From positions 124,001 through 188,000 of the forward strand of contig CASHSZ010000136.1 in assembly GCA_949358305.1 (NCBI GenBank): a stretch of DNA of 64,000 nt, given 5' to 3'. The DNA comes from Strigamia acuminata. Its lineage: Eukaryota > Arthropoda > Chilopoda > Geophilomorpha > Linotaeniidae. A program made the position numbers and the translations under genes. Shown here in pieces: positions 10,558-21,650 of this stretch. Position 1 is the stretch's first letter; each line of letters starts with the position of its first letter. Below the pieces are notes generated by a model. It had not been told where the DNA came from. It did no database searches and worked only from the letters and a program-made list of their open reading frames with translations.

Positions 10558-11192
10558 GCGCCAATCGATGTTTTCCGATAAAAACACACCAAATTTGATG
10601 TTCAACGGGATCCGTTTTGCAGAGTTACCGATTTGTCACGTGAAGGCCACAAAAAAAAAACACACTGATGACTTTGACCGATCGATTAGGTAATGAATCA
10701 ATCGTCAGGGCAAGTTATCAAACTGCATTATGCCAAATTCGAACACTAAATTCTTTTTTTTTTGTTTTGTTTTTGTTTTCTTCTTCCCTTTTCTTTTTTT
10801 ATTGTGAATATCACAATTACACACACACTTTGTTGATGAATGTGTCTAGTATTTATTTAACAGGTGGTTTTAATTTTTTTCTAGTGTGACAAGTGAGTGA
10901 CAAGTTATAACTGTGATGAAACGATTCGACTACCGGGAGTAAAAAGATTTAAGAACACGAGGAAAGGCACCAACATCGCCGCACAGGCCACAGGAATCAC
11001 CATAGGCAAAGTGAGTCGGCCATTTTGGTTTGGTATTTAATTTGATTTAATGGGATTTGTTTTGTATAAAGCTCTGGTGAAAGGCATCACTGATGTGCGA
11101 GTCAAGGTCCGAGGATGGCCGGCGTGAACGTGGTTTCGCTGACGGACGACACTCCGGTGCCATTTAGTGCGTTTCCACGGCCCCGAAAGTAG
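10558..11192 (+). pseudogene. mRpS11: Mitochondrial ribosomal protein S11 copy, frameshifted
   Basis: Three blocks match the uS11m family, a small-subunit protein of the mitochondrial ribosome. Block one starts after an acceptor at 10558 (GIRFAELPICHVKAT, then TLMTLTDRLGNESIVRASY). Block two lies at about 10905-11010 (RFKNTRKGTNIAAQATGITIG). Block three lies at 11072-11192 (ALVKGITDVRVKVRG, then VNVVSLTDDTPVPF and PRPRK before a stop). The frame breaks in the A10 run at 10651-10660. The acceptor at 11071 needs one more G to keep frame. The segment normally between VRG and the VNVVSLTD block is missing with a frame change near 11115. The donor GTGAGT at 11011 is perfect. This is most likely a decayed duplicate retaining introns; homopolymer assembly errors could explain part of it. 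Confidence 0.7.
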
Positions 11193-12967
11193 CAACAGCG
11201 TAAGTTGTGATTCGTGGAAGGCAGGAACTTTTTTATGCTTTTTAATGAATTAAAGTAAAAGCTTTACGCCAGTTTTGTTTATCTGAATTTAAAAGTTAAC
11301 GTTTTAACGTTTTATTATATAAATTTATTTTAAATTAAAAAATTAAATTAATTTTATTAATTTTTTATTTTTTTTATTTTTAGTTGAAACGAACTTGGAA
11401 CTATTTCGGATTTTCATATATATTTTTTTTTAAATCAAAATAAATAGAAAGTGAATAACAATTTAAAAGACTAAAATTAATAATTCTTGTAATTATTTAA
11501 AAATAATTTGAATATTTTTTATAAATTAATTTTATTTAAAAGTTAAAAAAAAATAGCAAGCATTTGGATATTTTGTTGTTGTAATAATTCAAGTGTTTTG
11601 ATCCAAATAAATATTGACTAAAATTTGAAAATGACGTGGTTTATTTAAATTTAAAATTTAAATAATATGCTTAAAAAAAGTTTAATATGGAAGCGAGTGC
11701 GAGTTAATGCGGAATAGTTTGAATATTAATACAATCGGACGTTGTAAAGGACAAGAAATATCGAAAGCAAGTTGAATTAATACGTCGCAAATATATTTGT
11801 GCGACTGGCATCACTCTGCCAATTTGCAGTTGGCTTTGCTTTTTCCAACGAACGAATCAAGGAAGAATAAAGCCATGGCGGGTTGGCTGTGAACGAGTTT
11901 TTTTGCTCAGTTCCCGTTCGTCTTTTTATACCTAGCGGTCATCCGGTACTCGAACACAACATTATGTGTTTATTATTTGCTATTTTACTGGTATTTTTTG
12001 AGAAAAAACGTGTACGAAACGACGCGGTTTACGCTCATTTTGTTTAGGACGAATGTCAACGAGAAAATGACGGCCACATGAAACGTAGCCATTTTGTTGT
12101 GATCTTCAAACATTGAATTCGCTTGTTTATTAACGCCCTGTTAACACTTTTAGTCGACAGATAATCACGTTTTAAGTGTCCGTTGACATTTTTCGAACGC
12201 TGATTGCGCTTTTTGATCGGATTTGCATCGAACCAACCGCGTTTTTTGAGCTACGTTCGACAATGGCGCAGACATGGATGAGGTATTTACTTTCAGTTTG
12301 TATACTTTTATTCATTTCTACGCTAGTTTTAACTCGGTTTTACCACAATTACTAGCACTTTTTGACGTATATTTAGTTGGGGTTTGGGATTTTTCTACCG
12401 GGTGTGGACCACACGCTTTAAAACCCGGTTTATCTCTGATTTAACTTGGGAATTGAGTATTAATTGGCTATTTGACGCTGATTGGAATATAATTTCGATT
12501 GTTTTCAGAGGATTTAGTTGTGGATGGGCTCGGTGCAGCATTTGGCCAAGTCGGCTCGACCATTTTGTGGTATTCGCCTTGGAGAAAGTGTGGACTGTGG
12601 GACGCAATTTGGTGGTGGTTGACGATGTTTTGATTTATTATTGAATAGGTTTCACCCTAAACCACTTGGCAGAAGCTTCTTTAGACCGATGACTTTGATT
12701 TGACTTGGAATTGGTCATTTTTTTCGTGGTATCCATTTTTGCAAATCGAAGATGAAATTGTGGGTAGCTGGAATGGTTGTCGACATTGGCACCAGCTGCA
12801 GACACGATTTTGCAATGTTCTCTCACATTGTTACAAACAATTACATCACACAGGATTCTTTACTGTGTGTTAAAACACTTTTTTTTTCATTTTTTGAGTA
12901 AAAAGGCCAAGTGTAGCACTTCGCTTGGTGATTAGCCTGTTCAAACTTTACCCTGGAACCCAGGTAA
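11193..12967. other. Intergenic stretch, very AT-rich then mixed
   Basis: Positions 11230-11700 are nearly pure A/T. From 11750 the composition is more balanced. An ATG at 12263 begins a seven-codon frame ending in a donor-like site (ATGAG before GTATTT), so a first exon is conceivable, but nothing continues it. No gene or RNA was recognised. Confidence 0.35.
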
Positions 12968-14989
12968 TTGCAAATAAAAATTTTCAAAAAAAATTCCTTT
13001 GTTTACTCACTACCTTTGAATGCAATGAGAAAAAAAATAAAAACATTTTTGGAGGTCAAAATTGACCCTAGGTTGGATTGGGGAGGGTTAAAGCAATAAA
13101 AACTAAATAAATTGAAATTTAATAAAGAACAATAAAAGTTGCAATATTTAAAAAGCAAATAAATTCATTACACAAATTTGAAATACAAATTCTACAATTG
13201 ATTCACATGGCTGGTTGTTAAATCATATTTCGTATTAGCAAAATTTTATTAATAAATGACACGAATTAAGGTTTTTCTCAATTGTAATGGCTTCGCTTAA
13301 TGCATAGATGACGCACGAAAATATGTAGTCATAATTGATAAAAACTTAATTCGTGCCATTGGTTAATCCAATTTTGCTAATTCGTGATAGGATAAAACAG
13401 TCATGTGATCAACTGCAGAAATTGTATTAGAAATTTCTGTCACATACACATTTCTGCTACGGCCTGAGCAGGTGGCAAGCAAGGCCAACCTGAAATAGAA
13501 CTTATCCATCCAGGAAAACGCCCCAAAAAAAAGTAATCGATGAAAAAAAAATGGCCAAACAACTCATTTATTGTAAACTGGGCCTAAATCTACTAATACA
13601 GAGTAATTAAGGGGTAAAATTGAACTTTGCTGCAGAGCAAAGTTCTCAAATACATAAAAAAAACAGTTTGCATTTCATTTCTAAAGCTTAACATTGCTTA
13701 ACCCTCGCAGCCCCAACTTAAAAAAATTTCTTACTCACCCAACCCGGGTCATTTTTAACCCCTAGCCGAAAAAAATTTTCCCAAAATGAGGAGTGAAAAT
13801 GATTTTATTCTCTGAGAATTTCATGTTTATGAAGAAATTTCAGCAATTCGGCATTTGTCAGAAGATAGCGACAAAAATAATTGACATTTTATTTTTTTCT
13901 CAAAAACTATTGGGATTTTCATTCTGAAATTTCATATATTTGCATTGAACATCATAACAAACAATAAAAAAAATAATAGATTTAAAAATTGCAAATAAAA
14001 ATTTTCAAAAAAAATTCCTTTGTTTACTCACTACCTTTGAATGCAATGAGAAAAAAAATAAAAACATTTTTGGAGGTCAAAATTGACCCTAGGTTGGATT
14101 GGGGAGGGTTAAAGCAATAAAAACTAAATAAATTGAACTTTAATAAAGAACAATAAAAGTTGCAATATTTAAAAAGCAAATAAATTCATTACACAAATTT
14201 GAAATACAAATTCTACAATTGATTCACATGGCTGGTTTTTAAATCATATTTCGTATTAGCAAAATTTTATTAATAAATGACACAAATTAAGGTTTTTCTC
14301 AATTGTAACGGCCTCGCTTAATGCAACTAGATGACGCACGAAAATATGTAGTCATAATTGATAAAAACTTAATTCGTGCCATTGGTTAATCCAATTTTGC
14401 TAATTCGTGATAGGATAAAACAGTCATGTGATCAACTGCAGAAATTGTATTAGAAATTTCTGTCACATACACATTTCTGCTACGGCCTGAGCAGGTGGCA
14501 AGCAAGGCCAAACCTGAAATAGAACTTATCCATCCAGGAAAACGCCCCAAAAAAAAGTAATCGATGAAAAAAAAATGGCCAAACAACTCAGTTGTTGTAA
14601 ACTGGGCCTAAATCTACTAATACAGAGTAATTAAGGGGTAAAATTGAACTTTGCTGCAGAGCAAAGTTCTCAAATACATAAAAAAAACAGTTTGCATTTC
14701 ATTTCTAAAGCTTAACATTGCTTAACCCTTGCAGCCCCAACTTAAAAAAATTTCTTACTCACCCAACCCGGGTCATTTTTAACCCCTAGCCGAAAAAAAT
14801 TTTCCCAAAATGAGGAGTGAAAATGATTTTATTCTCTGAGAATTTCATGTTTATGAAGAAATTTCAGCAATTCGGCATTTGTCAGAAGATAGCGACAAAA
14901 ATAATTGACATTTTATTTTTTTCTCAAAAACTATTGGGATTTTCATTCTGAAATTTCATGTATTTGCATTGAACATCATAACAAACATG
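12968..14989. repeat. Two-copy 1,021-bp tandem duplication
   Basis: The sequence starting GCAAATAAAAATTTTC at 12970 recurs at 13991, a period of 1,021 bp, and the two copies differ by only a few substitutions and short indels. Each copy contains the right half of a piggyBac-like MITE, about 610 bp of unique sequence, and the left half of the MITE. Together they leave one complete MITE in the middle. The high identity indicates a recent duplication. Confidence 0.9.
13702..14108. mobile_element. piggyBac-like MITE with TTAA flanks
   Basis: The element begins CCCTCGCAGCCCC after TTAA (13698-13701) and ends GATTGGGGAGGG before TTAA (14109-14112). Subterminal inverted motifs GGGTCATTTTTAACCC and GGTCAAAATTGACC resemble the internal repeats of piggyBac-family termini. 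TTAA duplication is the hallmark of that superfamily. There is no transposase. Half-copies lie at 12968-13087 and 14723-14989, and a reversed relative lies at 39880-40175. Confidence 0.75.
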
Positions 14990-15396
14990 TCTAATAGTTT
15001 ATTCGTCTTTAATGTTTTTTCTTCTAATTTTGTCTTGCTTTCATCTAATTTTATTTCTTCGAACTTTATCTCGAATTCATTTTGATTCATCTTATTTACT
15101 TGTGCAGGCCATTTACTATTCAACCACATCTCATTTCGTGACAAACTTGTGTGGTAACATTCACTAGCATTGGATAGTTTCACACCGTACTCCTTTAGTA
15201 TCATTTTTAACTCATCCAGTTTCGCATAACTTCCTCGTGCATCTAACTGACCTTGTCTCTCACCAAACTCGTGTATTGTCAGATCAATAGCTCCTATTGA
15301 TGTATTAAACTCGCTTAGCGTCGCATCAAACATGTCTAATAGTTCCGTTTTAAACGCATTTTCTTCTAATGTTGTCTTGCTTTTATTTAATTCCAT
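14956..15396 (-). CDS. Short coiled-coil-like ORF truncated by a repeat
   Basis: The frame begins at the ATG at 15396 (MELNKSKTTL) and stops at 14956. A TATA-like ATATAC lies about 40 bp upstream on the minus strand. The protein is highly charged and helical in character. A motif repeats inside it: SKTTLEENAFKTELLDMF near the N terminus and SKTKLEEKTLKTNKLLDMF near the C terminus. The last codons lie in the duplicated repeat that ends at 14989, so the native C terminus has been replaced. I do not recognise a family. It may be an intact small gene or a gene fragment with an internal duplication. Confidence 0.4.
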   Translation of the reverse strand: MELNKSKTTLEENAFKTELLDMFDATLSEFNTSIGAIDLTIHEFGERQGQLDARGSYAKLDELKMILKEYGVKLSNASECYHTSLSRNEMWLNSKWPAQVNKMNQNEFEIKFEEIKLDESKTKLEEKTLKTNKLLDMFVMMFNANT

Positions 15397-16454
15397 TGAC
15401 AATTATGTTTTTTTGAATGTTCCCACATAAATGTGTATATAACTAAAAAAACTAAATTAAATAAAATAAAACTAAATTAAATAAAATAAAACTAAATTAA
15501 ATAAAATAAAACTAATACTATTTATACTAATTTTTTAACAAAATTTAATTAAACTAAATTAAATTAAATAATATTGGATAATAAGCATTAAAAAATTCGT
15601 GGACAGCTGATTACTGGTTTAGTAACCACTTGTACGGTCTTTCCAAGACGACTGCTTGGGTGAAGCGGTTGCCATGTCATTCCAAACATTGGCATCAATC
15701 TCATTTGGCATTGAGCCAATCTCCAAATGCCTGAACATTCAAATGTAAATTAATCAGAAATGACATAGAAACAACTGACAACTGATAAACTTGAATCATT
15801 TTATTTTAAACCTTTATTGGCGCTTGTGTATCTACATTGTAACAATTTTAAATAAAAATTTATACTTCAACCATTACAGAATTTACGCATGACAAAACAT
15901 GAGAAAATTTTAATTTACATTGCCAAAGTTATATAGATTTTTCTTTGATAATTAGGTGTAGATTTTTTGTTACACAACAATTGAACATTATTTTATCCTT
16001 TATGGAATTAATTTAGATGGAATTCTATTATTTAAAATATTAAATATTTTAATTCTTTGGATCACTCTCTCAACATGGAAACTAATGCTTGCTATTTTGG
16101 ATGTTTGATCCATTTTTCTACTCTGAAAATTGTGATGAACCACCAGCAAATGGTGGGATCACTCAAATAGTATTTTGATTTCCAACTAAGGTTTTAATAT
16201 CAGTAAAACTTATATCAGCTAGCACTTCATCACCTGATTCCAGTTTTGACAAAAACACATTCTGTAGTTATTAAACTATCTGAACTGCGCCCCTTATCCT
16301 TTTGAAATAAATGTTGCTGTTTCATTTGGAGCAATCCCAATCAAATATTTCAGAGCAAATGCTCATTTATATTACCATGTAATTCTGAAAACAAGATGGT
16401 AAACCAAGATGGGCGCCGAGTACCCCCGACAAGTCAGGGAGTAGTTATCATCTT
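15397..16454. other. AT-rich spacer with a 20-bp microsatellite
   Basis: A 20-bp unit (ACTAAATTAAATAAAATAAA) is repeated about three times at 15447-15510. The rest is AT-rich without a recognisable gene. The same kind of A-rich leader (AAATAAAATAAA) precedes each polymerase-like gene copy downstream. Confidence 0.5.
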
Positions 16455-17039
16455 TCAATCTGAATCTTCTGTTTTATTCGAGACCAATGGAAACGAGATG
16501 ACATTTTTACCCCATCCACCTTTCGGTTTTAAAATATTGAAATCAATTTTAAGTGTCTCTACACATACGAAATAGAAGTAGTCGTGAGTTTCTACATATT
16601 CGGCATTTTGTATTGCCAGTTCTCTCGCAGCCGAATCCAGAATGTAGTCAATATCATCTGTGAACATTACGTACGGCCCGGCCCGGTACCAAAAATTATC
16701 ATGCGACGACTTCACGGAATGCCGATATTTCAATTGCATCATAATGCTTACTTTGCACGAATTCATGTAGGCTATAAATTTCGCTGCCAACGCTCGGATA
16801 TTTGGAGCAGCATCATTCATCACGTCTTCTATTTCACAAATCCTTTCGTCGAAATTGACAATGTACTCGACCTGATATTGACCATCAAAGATACATTTAT
16901 GAAGATAATACGGAGCAGGGATAATCTTCTCAAAATCTTTATATTCGCCCACGTTCAACTTGAAATCCGTAGATAAATCTTCATTTTGTCTTTTTTCTTT
17001 TAAAACCTCAACGCATTTCTTGACTTTGTCTCTATTCAT
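16455..17039 (-). pseudogene. Polinton-like N-terminal protein, copy A (truncated)
   Basis: The frame from the ATG at 17039 is closely related to the first ~195 residues of the longer copy at 19391-20920. It lacks the ~12-residue block containing DQLLRKC and has a changed QCREY segment. The homology stops at GWGKNVISFPL, after which a short unrelated tail ends the frame. The two zinc-finger modules of the long copy are absent, so this is a 5' fragment of the gene. Its upstream leader and the conserved AT-rich promoter-like block are still attached, which argues for DNA-level duplication and against retroposition. Confidence 0.7.
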
Positions 17040-17210
17040 TCTAAGCTGAGAATGAATCTAAATTAGTTCCTCTCTTTTAAAGACAAAAATAAAATAAAAT
17101 AAACCAAAAAAAAATAAACAAAAAGTAAAATAATAATAATAATATATTTGAATTTAAAATTAAATAAAATAAATTATTAATTGCTAGGCAGCAGAAAATG
17201 TTATGTGTGA

Positions 17211-17970
17211 TTAAATTAACCAATAGTCGTGCCTCGGGCCATTAAATTCCAGGAATTCTCTACCAACAATGCTCTTGAATTGGTTGTTACGTTTAATATT
17301 TCTTATCTGGCTGTAGCAATTGTTCCCGTACAGGAATAAATCAACGTGATGTTTCCTGTTTCTGTGTATGATCGCGTATCTTTCCACGCGATCGCCGACG
17401 CGAGATGACATTTTTGCCCCATCCACCTTTTGGTTTAAAAAAAGCGAAATCAATTTTAAGTATCTGTACACATACGAAATAAAAGTAGTCGTGAGTTTCT
17501 TCATATTCGGCATTTTGTATTGCCAGTTCTCTCGCAGCCGAATCCAGAATGTGGTCAACATCATCTGTAAACATTACGTACGGCCCAGCCCGGTACCAAA
17601 AATTTTCATGCGACAACTTTTTGGAATGCCGATATTTCAATTGCATCATAATGCTTACTTTGCATGCATTCGTGTCGGCTATAACTTCCGCTGCCAATGC
17701 TCGGATTTTTGGAGCAACATCTTTTATCACGTCTTCTATTTCACAAATCCTTTCGTCGAAATTGACAATGTACTCGCGACATTGACCATCAAAGGCACTT
17801 TTATGAAGATAATACGGAACAGGGATAATCTTGTCAAAATCTTTATATTCGCGGCATTTCCTCAAAAGTTGATCCAAACCCACGTTCAACTTGAAATCCG
17901 TAGATAAATCTTCATTTTGTCTTTTTTCTTTTAAAAACTCAACGCATTTCTTGACTTTATCTCTATTCAT
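17211..17970 (-). pseudogene. Polinton-like N-terminal protein, copy B (internal deletions)
   Basis: The frame from the ATG at 17970 follows the long copy to GWGKNVIS. An internal deletion then removes about 85 codons, joining in a different frame to the segment RVERYAIIHRNRKHHVDLF, followed by NCYSQIRN. A second deletion removes the LLGYFPCHYC finger, and the frame runs on through FKSIVG into the shared upstream repeat. The reading frame is therefore broken at about 17400. The N-terminal 190 residues are about as close to the long copy as copy A is. Confidence 0.75.
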
Positions 17971-18089
17971 TCTAAGCTTAGAATGAATCTAAATTGATTC
18001 CTCTCTTTTAAAGACAAAAAAAAATTAAAAAAAAAATAAACAAAAAGTAAAATAATAATATATTTGAATTTAAAATTAAATAAAATAAA

Positions 18090-18800
18090 TTAATTAATCG
18101 CTAGGCAGCAGAAAATGTTATATGTGATTAAATTAATTAACATTGATGATCTCAAATTGTTTGGAAGGTCGTTCCAGAGGGGGGGGGGAGTACATCGATA
18201 AGGGAACGTGTTACGCGTGTAAGTGGACTGCCGGGTGGTAACTTCAAAACGATGGCGGCGAGGCAGGTGGGCATCGACATCTGACTGGTAATGTGTGGCG
18301 ATATTGTGGGTTGGATGGTCCACGTTACGGACAGCATCAGCGATTGCCGTGATGCCGTGAAGGCGGAGAAGGTTATCCAAACTCAGGAGGCCGAATTCAT
18401 TACATACTGGAGTAATGTGATTATGGCCGGGATGGTTGAATAACGGCATTATACGCAGTTTCAAGCGGGACCTTGAATCTGCGAGCAGTGGAATTCCAAT
18501 ATTGGGAGGCGTAGGTGACAGTAGGGTGAATCTTCATTTTTATGTAAGTGATCATTTCGCTTGGGTATGGGGTCACTGCTCTTGAGGGTCGCCTAAAAAT
18601 AATAGTCTTAGTCTTGTCTTGGTTGAGAGACATGTCATGGGCCGCGTACCAATCAGCGAGTGATGCTAGGTCCGGGGTGAACTCAGTTTGGGCGGGGAGG
18701 GGGGGTCATAGCCAGTGGTGATGGACCGGGTCAAGAAATTATCATCAACATAAGACCTAATCTGGGACATCAATGGGATTAGGTGGTGAAGAAACTGACT
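18090..18800 (-). pseudogene. LINE reverse transcriptase C-terminal remnant
   Basis: Three minus-strand frames together give the end of a non-LTR (jockey/CR1-like) reverse transcriptase. The catalytic box SYVDDNFL lies near 18739-18757. Next comes WYAAHDMSLNQDKTKTIIF at 18570-18655. The thumb and connection follow, with LDNLLRLHGI and the typical C-terminal LWNDLPNNLR near 18150. Frame changes separate the blocks near 18700 and 18440. There is no endonuclease domain and no tail. It sits between copies B and C of the Polinton-like gene and appears inserted into their shared repeat at about 18125. Confidence 0.75.
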
Positions 18801-19390
18801 TTATTCCACATATATAATTGCACATAAAATTTACTATTCCTATGCAGAGTCACAGAATTATCATACACAACACAATGATACAAAATACTTCCATTTCTGA
18901 TGAATTTTATTAAATTCTACTATCGCTAGTACTCCAAAATAACAATATATACGGATACTTGCATTGTTTATGAAGTAATTAATTTTTTTCGTAATAAAAA
19001 TGATACTTTTTTTGCAATGATTGGCATTTGAATATTCATAAATAACTTTTGCATGTAGAATTAAAATATTAAAATTATTAAAGAAAAAAATAAAAGAATG
19101 AAACACAAAAGAGAGAGCATGTAATTAAAAACAATTTCAAAAACGTCCTCAAATTTGCATATTTAAACTCAAAATTTCAATTTTTTGTGATTAGATTAAA
19201 CAAATCCTTAACACTGAGATTCTTATTTATCAATGAGTCAAATTAAATTTACTTTAAATAAAAAAATTTATTTTTTTGAAAAATAAAATCAATTGTTAAT
19301 TAAGCATCCCAAAACAAACAAAAAGAACCCCATCGTTAGATGAAAACGAATAAACCTAATAGTTTACCTTTAAAATAGGTTTTTAGGTTA
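18801..19390. other. AT-rich spacer
   Basis: No gene or ordered repeat is visible. The stretch is about 75% A/T, with long runs of A and T. Confidence 0.4.
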
Positions 19391-20920
19391 TTAAATTTTC
19401 CTGCAGTATCGTTTATGCTTAACGAGCACTTTGGCGCTGGAATACCCGTTCATACAGTTCATGCAATAATACCTCTTGTGGCCATCACCGACGCTCATGA
19501 GTCGTGAGAAATCCTTGATCCACATGCAATGATTTTGTTTCTTTAGTAGATTAATAGTGGTAAGACGATTCGTCAGAATATCCACTTTTATCGGAACAAT
19601 CCGTGACGTGGGCAGCAACTCGAATACATTAATGTTCAAACTTACATTTCGTCTTTCGGACGTAAGCACTTCTTTTGGCCCCACAGGAAAAACTAGCCCT
19701 TCGAGATTGAGTTTGTCCATAAATTGTACGTAATAACCCACTCTGCTAACATGGTCGGGCGCCGGATATAAGGCAGCCAATATGGACCACAAAAAACTTT
19801 TTTGATCCGAGTTCTGCACATTTATGACGGCCTTTTTTCTCCGCAGACGTTCATCCAGTTCCTCATACGACGATTCTTCGGGAACGGGGTGAAAAATCGT
19901 CATGTGTTTGTCTCTACCAACAATGCTCTTGAATTGGTTGTTACAGTAGTGACACGGAAAATATCCCAGCAATCGTTTCATATTTCTTATCTGGCCGTAG
20001 CAATTGCTCCCGTACAGGAATAAATCGACGTGATGTTTCCTGTTTCTGTGTACGGTCTCGTATCTTTCCACGCGATTGCTGACGCAAAAATAAATAGTTA
20101 CTTCGATATCGGGATTCTGCAACTGGAATTTTTCTACGTTTCTGTAAGACAACGGAAAATCTAAGCCTTGCATGTTCAATTCGTTCTCATACTTCAAGTA
20201 ATTAGGTATGCGTTCAGCATGAATGGCTACAGGATGTAAAGATGCAAGAACGGCCCAAACAAAAGACTTTTGCAACTCAATTTTAAATGTTAACACCGCT
20301 TTCTTATTGCAAATGACGGCCGGTAAATCATTATTTGAGCCCAAGGGAAACGAGATGACATTTTTACCCCATCCACCTTTCGGTTTTAAAATATTGAAAT
20401 CAATTTTAAGTGTCTGTACACATACGAAATAAAAGTAGTCGTGAGTTTCTTCATATTCGGCATTTTGTATTGCCAGTTCTCTCGCAGCCGAATCCAGAAT
20501 GTAGTCAATATCATCTGTGAACATTACGTACGGCCCGGCCCGGTACCAAAAATTATCATGCGACGACTTCACGGAATGCCGATATTTCAATTGCATCATA
20601 ATGCTTACTTTGCACGCATTCGTGTCGGCTATAACTTCCGCTGCCAATGCTCGGATTTTTGGAGCAGCATCTTTCATCACGTCTTCTATTTCACAAATCC
20701 TTTCGTCGAAATTGACAATGTACTCGCGACATTGACCATCAAAGGCACTTTTATGAAGATAATACGGAACAGGGATAATCTTGTCAAAATCTTTATATTC
20801 GCGGCATTTCCTCAAAAGTTGATCCAAACCCACGTTCAACTTGAAATCCGTAGATAAATCTTCATTTTGTCTTTTTTCTTTTAAAAACTCAACACATTTC
20901 TTGACCTTGTCTCTATTCAT
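19391..20920 (-). CDS. Polinton/Maverick-like polymerase-associated N-terminal protein, copy C
   Basis: The frame is 509 aa from the ATG at 20920 (MNRDKVKKC) to a stop at 19391. Residues ~1-200 form an N-terminal domain (YILDSAARELAIQNAEYEE region). Two related modules follow. Module 1 (~205-345) has KSFVWAVLASLHP, LNMQGLDFP, HVDLFLYG and a finger with CHYC plus two His. Module 2 (~360-509) has KSFLWSILAALYP, LNLEGLVFP, HCMWIKDFSRLM and CMNCMNGYSSAKVLVKH. In arthropod Polinton/Maverick and related virus-like elements such modules precede a protein-primed family-B DNA polymerase (recalled, not searched). Here the frame ends right after the second finger and no polymerase, integrase or capsid gene is visible nearby, so it is a fragment or a standalone derivative. 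A donor-like GTAAAC lies ~35 bp after the stop. Confidence 0.6.
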   Translation of the reverse strand: MNRDKVKKCVEFLKEKRQNEDLSTDFKLNVGLDQLLRKCREYKDFDKIIPVPYYLHKSAFDGQCREYIVNFDERICEIEDVMKDAAPKIRALAAEVIADTNACKVSIMMQLKYRHSVKSSHDNFWYRAGPYVMFTDDIDYILDSAARELAIQNAEYEETHDYFYFVCVQTLKIDFNILKPKGGWGKNVISFPLGSNNDLPAVICNKKAVLTFKIELQKSFVWAVLASLHPVAIHAERIPNYLKYENELNMQGLDFPLSYRNVEKFQLQNPDIEVTIYFCVSNRVERYETVHRNRKHHVDLFLYGSNCYGQIRNMKRLLGYFPCHYCNNQFKSIVGRDKHMTIFHPVPEESSYEELDERLRRKKAVINVQNSDQKSFLWSILAALYPAPDHVSRVGYYVQFMDKLNLEGLVFPVGPKEVLTSERRNVSLNINVFELLPTSRIVPIKVDILTNRLTTINLLKKQNHCMWIKDFSRLMSVGDGHKRYYCMNCMNGYSSAKVLVKHKRYCRKI

Positions 20921-21130
20921 TCTAAGCAGAGAATGAATCTAATTTGGTTCTTCTCGTTAAAAGACAAAAAAAAAATAAAATAAAATAAAAAAATAAACAA
21001 AAAGTAAAATAATAATATATTTGAATTTAGAATTAAATAAAATAAATTAATTAATCGCTACGCAGCAAGACGTGATTAAATTAACCAATAGTCGTGCCTC
21101 GGGCCATTAAATTCCAGGAATTCTCTTCGT
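20921..21130 (-). promoter_or_regulatory. Conserved upstream block of the Polinton-like copies
   Basis: The same ~200 bp precede every copy. There is an A-rich leader (AAAATAAACAAAAAG), a TATA-like AATAATATATTTG, AATTAAATAAAATAAATTA, then CAGCA and CCAATAGTCGTGCCTCGG. Equivalent blocks lie at 17040-17262, 17971-18125 and 27770-27945. Conservation outside the coding part suggests either a promoter or simply the extent of the duplicated unit. Confidence 0.5.
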
Positions 21131-21199
21131 CAACGTTAGTGTTTGTTCCACTTCTGACTTTATAAATAAAATAATCAATTTTGAATTTGTAACAAAATG

Positions 21200-21650
21200 T
21201 TTTGCAAACAAAACTAGAACCACTGAATTCAATGTTCAAAATAACCAAAACGACTGAACTCAATTGTCTAAATTGACAAAAACGACTGAATTCAACGTCT
21301 TAAATGACCAAAACGACTGAATTCAATGTCTCAAATGATCAAAACGACTGAATTCAACGTTTCAAATGACCAAAACGACTGAAATAAATCTCTAAATTAA
21401 CAAAAACGAGTAAGATAAATGTCTGAATTGGTCTAAATTAACCAAAATGACTAAAATAAATGTCTAGATTAACAAAAATGAGTAAGATAAATGTCTTTAT
21501 TGATCTAAATTAACCAAAATGAGTAAAATAGATCTCTGAATTGGTCTAAATTAACCAAAATGAGTAAAATAGATCTCTGAATTGGTCTAAATTAACCAAA
21601 ACGACTAGAATAAACGTCAAAATTGGTAAAGACGAAAAATAAATTCAAAA
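21200..21650. repeat. Degenerate minisatellite, 31- then ~41-bp units
   Basis: About eight units containing AAAACGACTGAATTCAA and TCAAATGACC repeat at about 31 bp up to 21380. They then give way to related units containing AATGAGTAAAATAGATCT at about 41 bp up to 21650. The second unit type is derivable from the first by substitution and insertion. It is not coding. Confidence 0.75.

Noticed and set aside
16584-20857. Plus-strand frames of 130-179 codons rich in Ile, Phe and Asn.
   Set aside because: They are mirror frames of the Polinton-like minus-strand copies and recur only because those copies are repeated.
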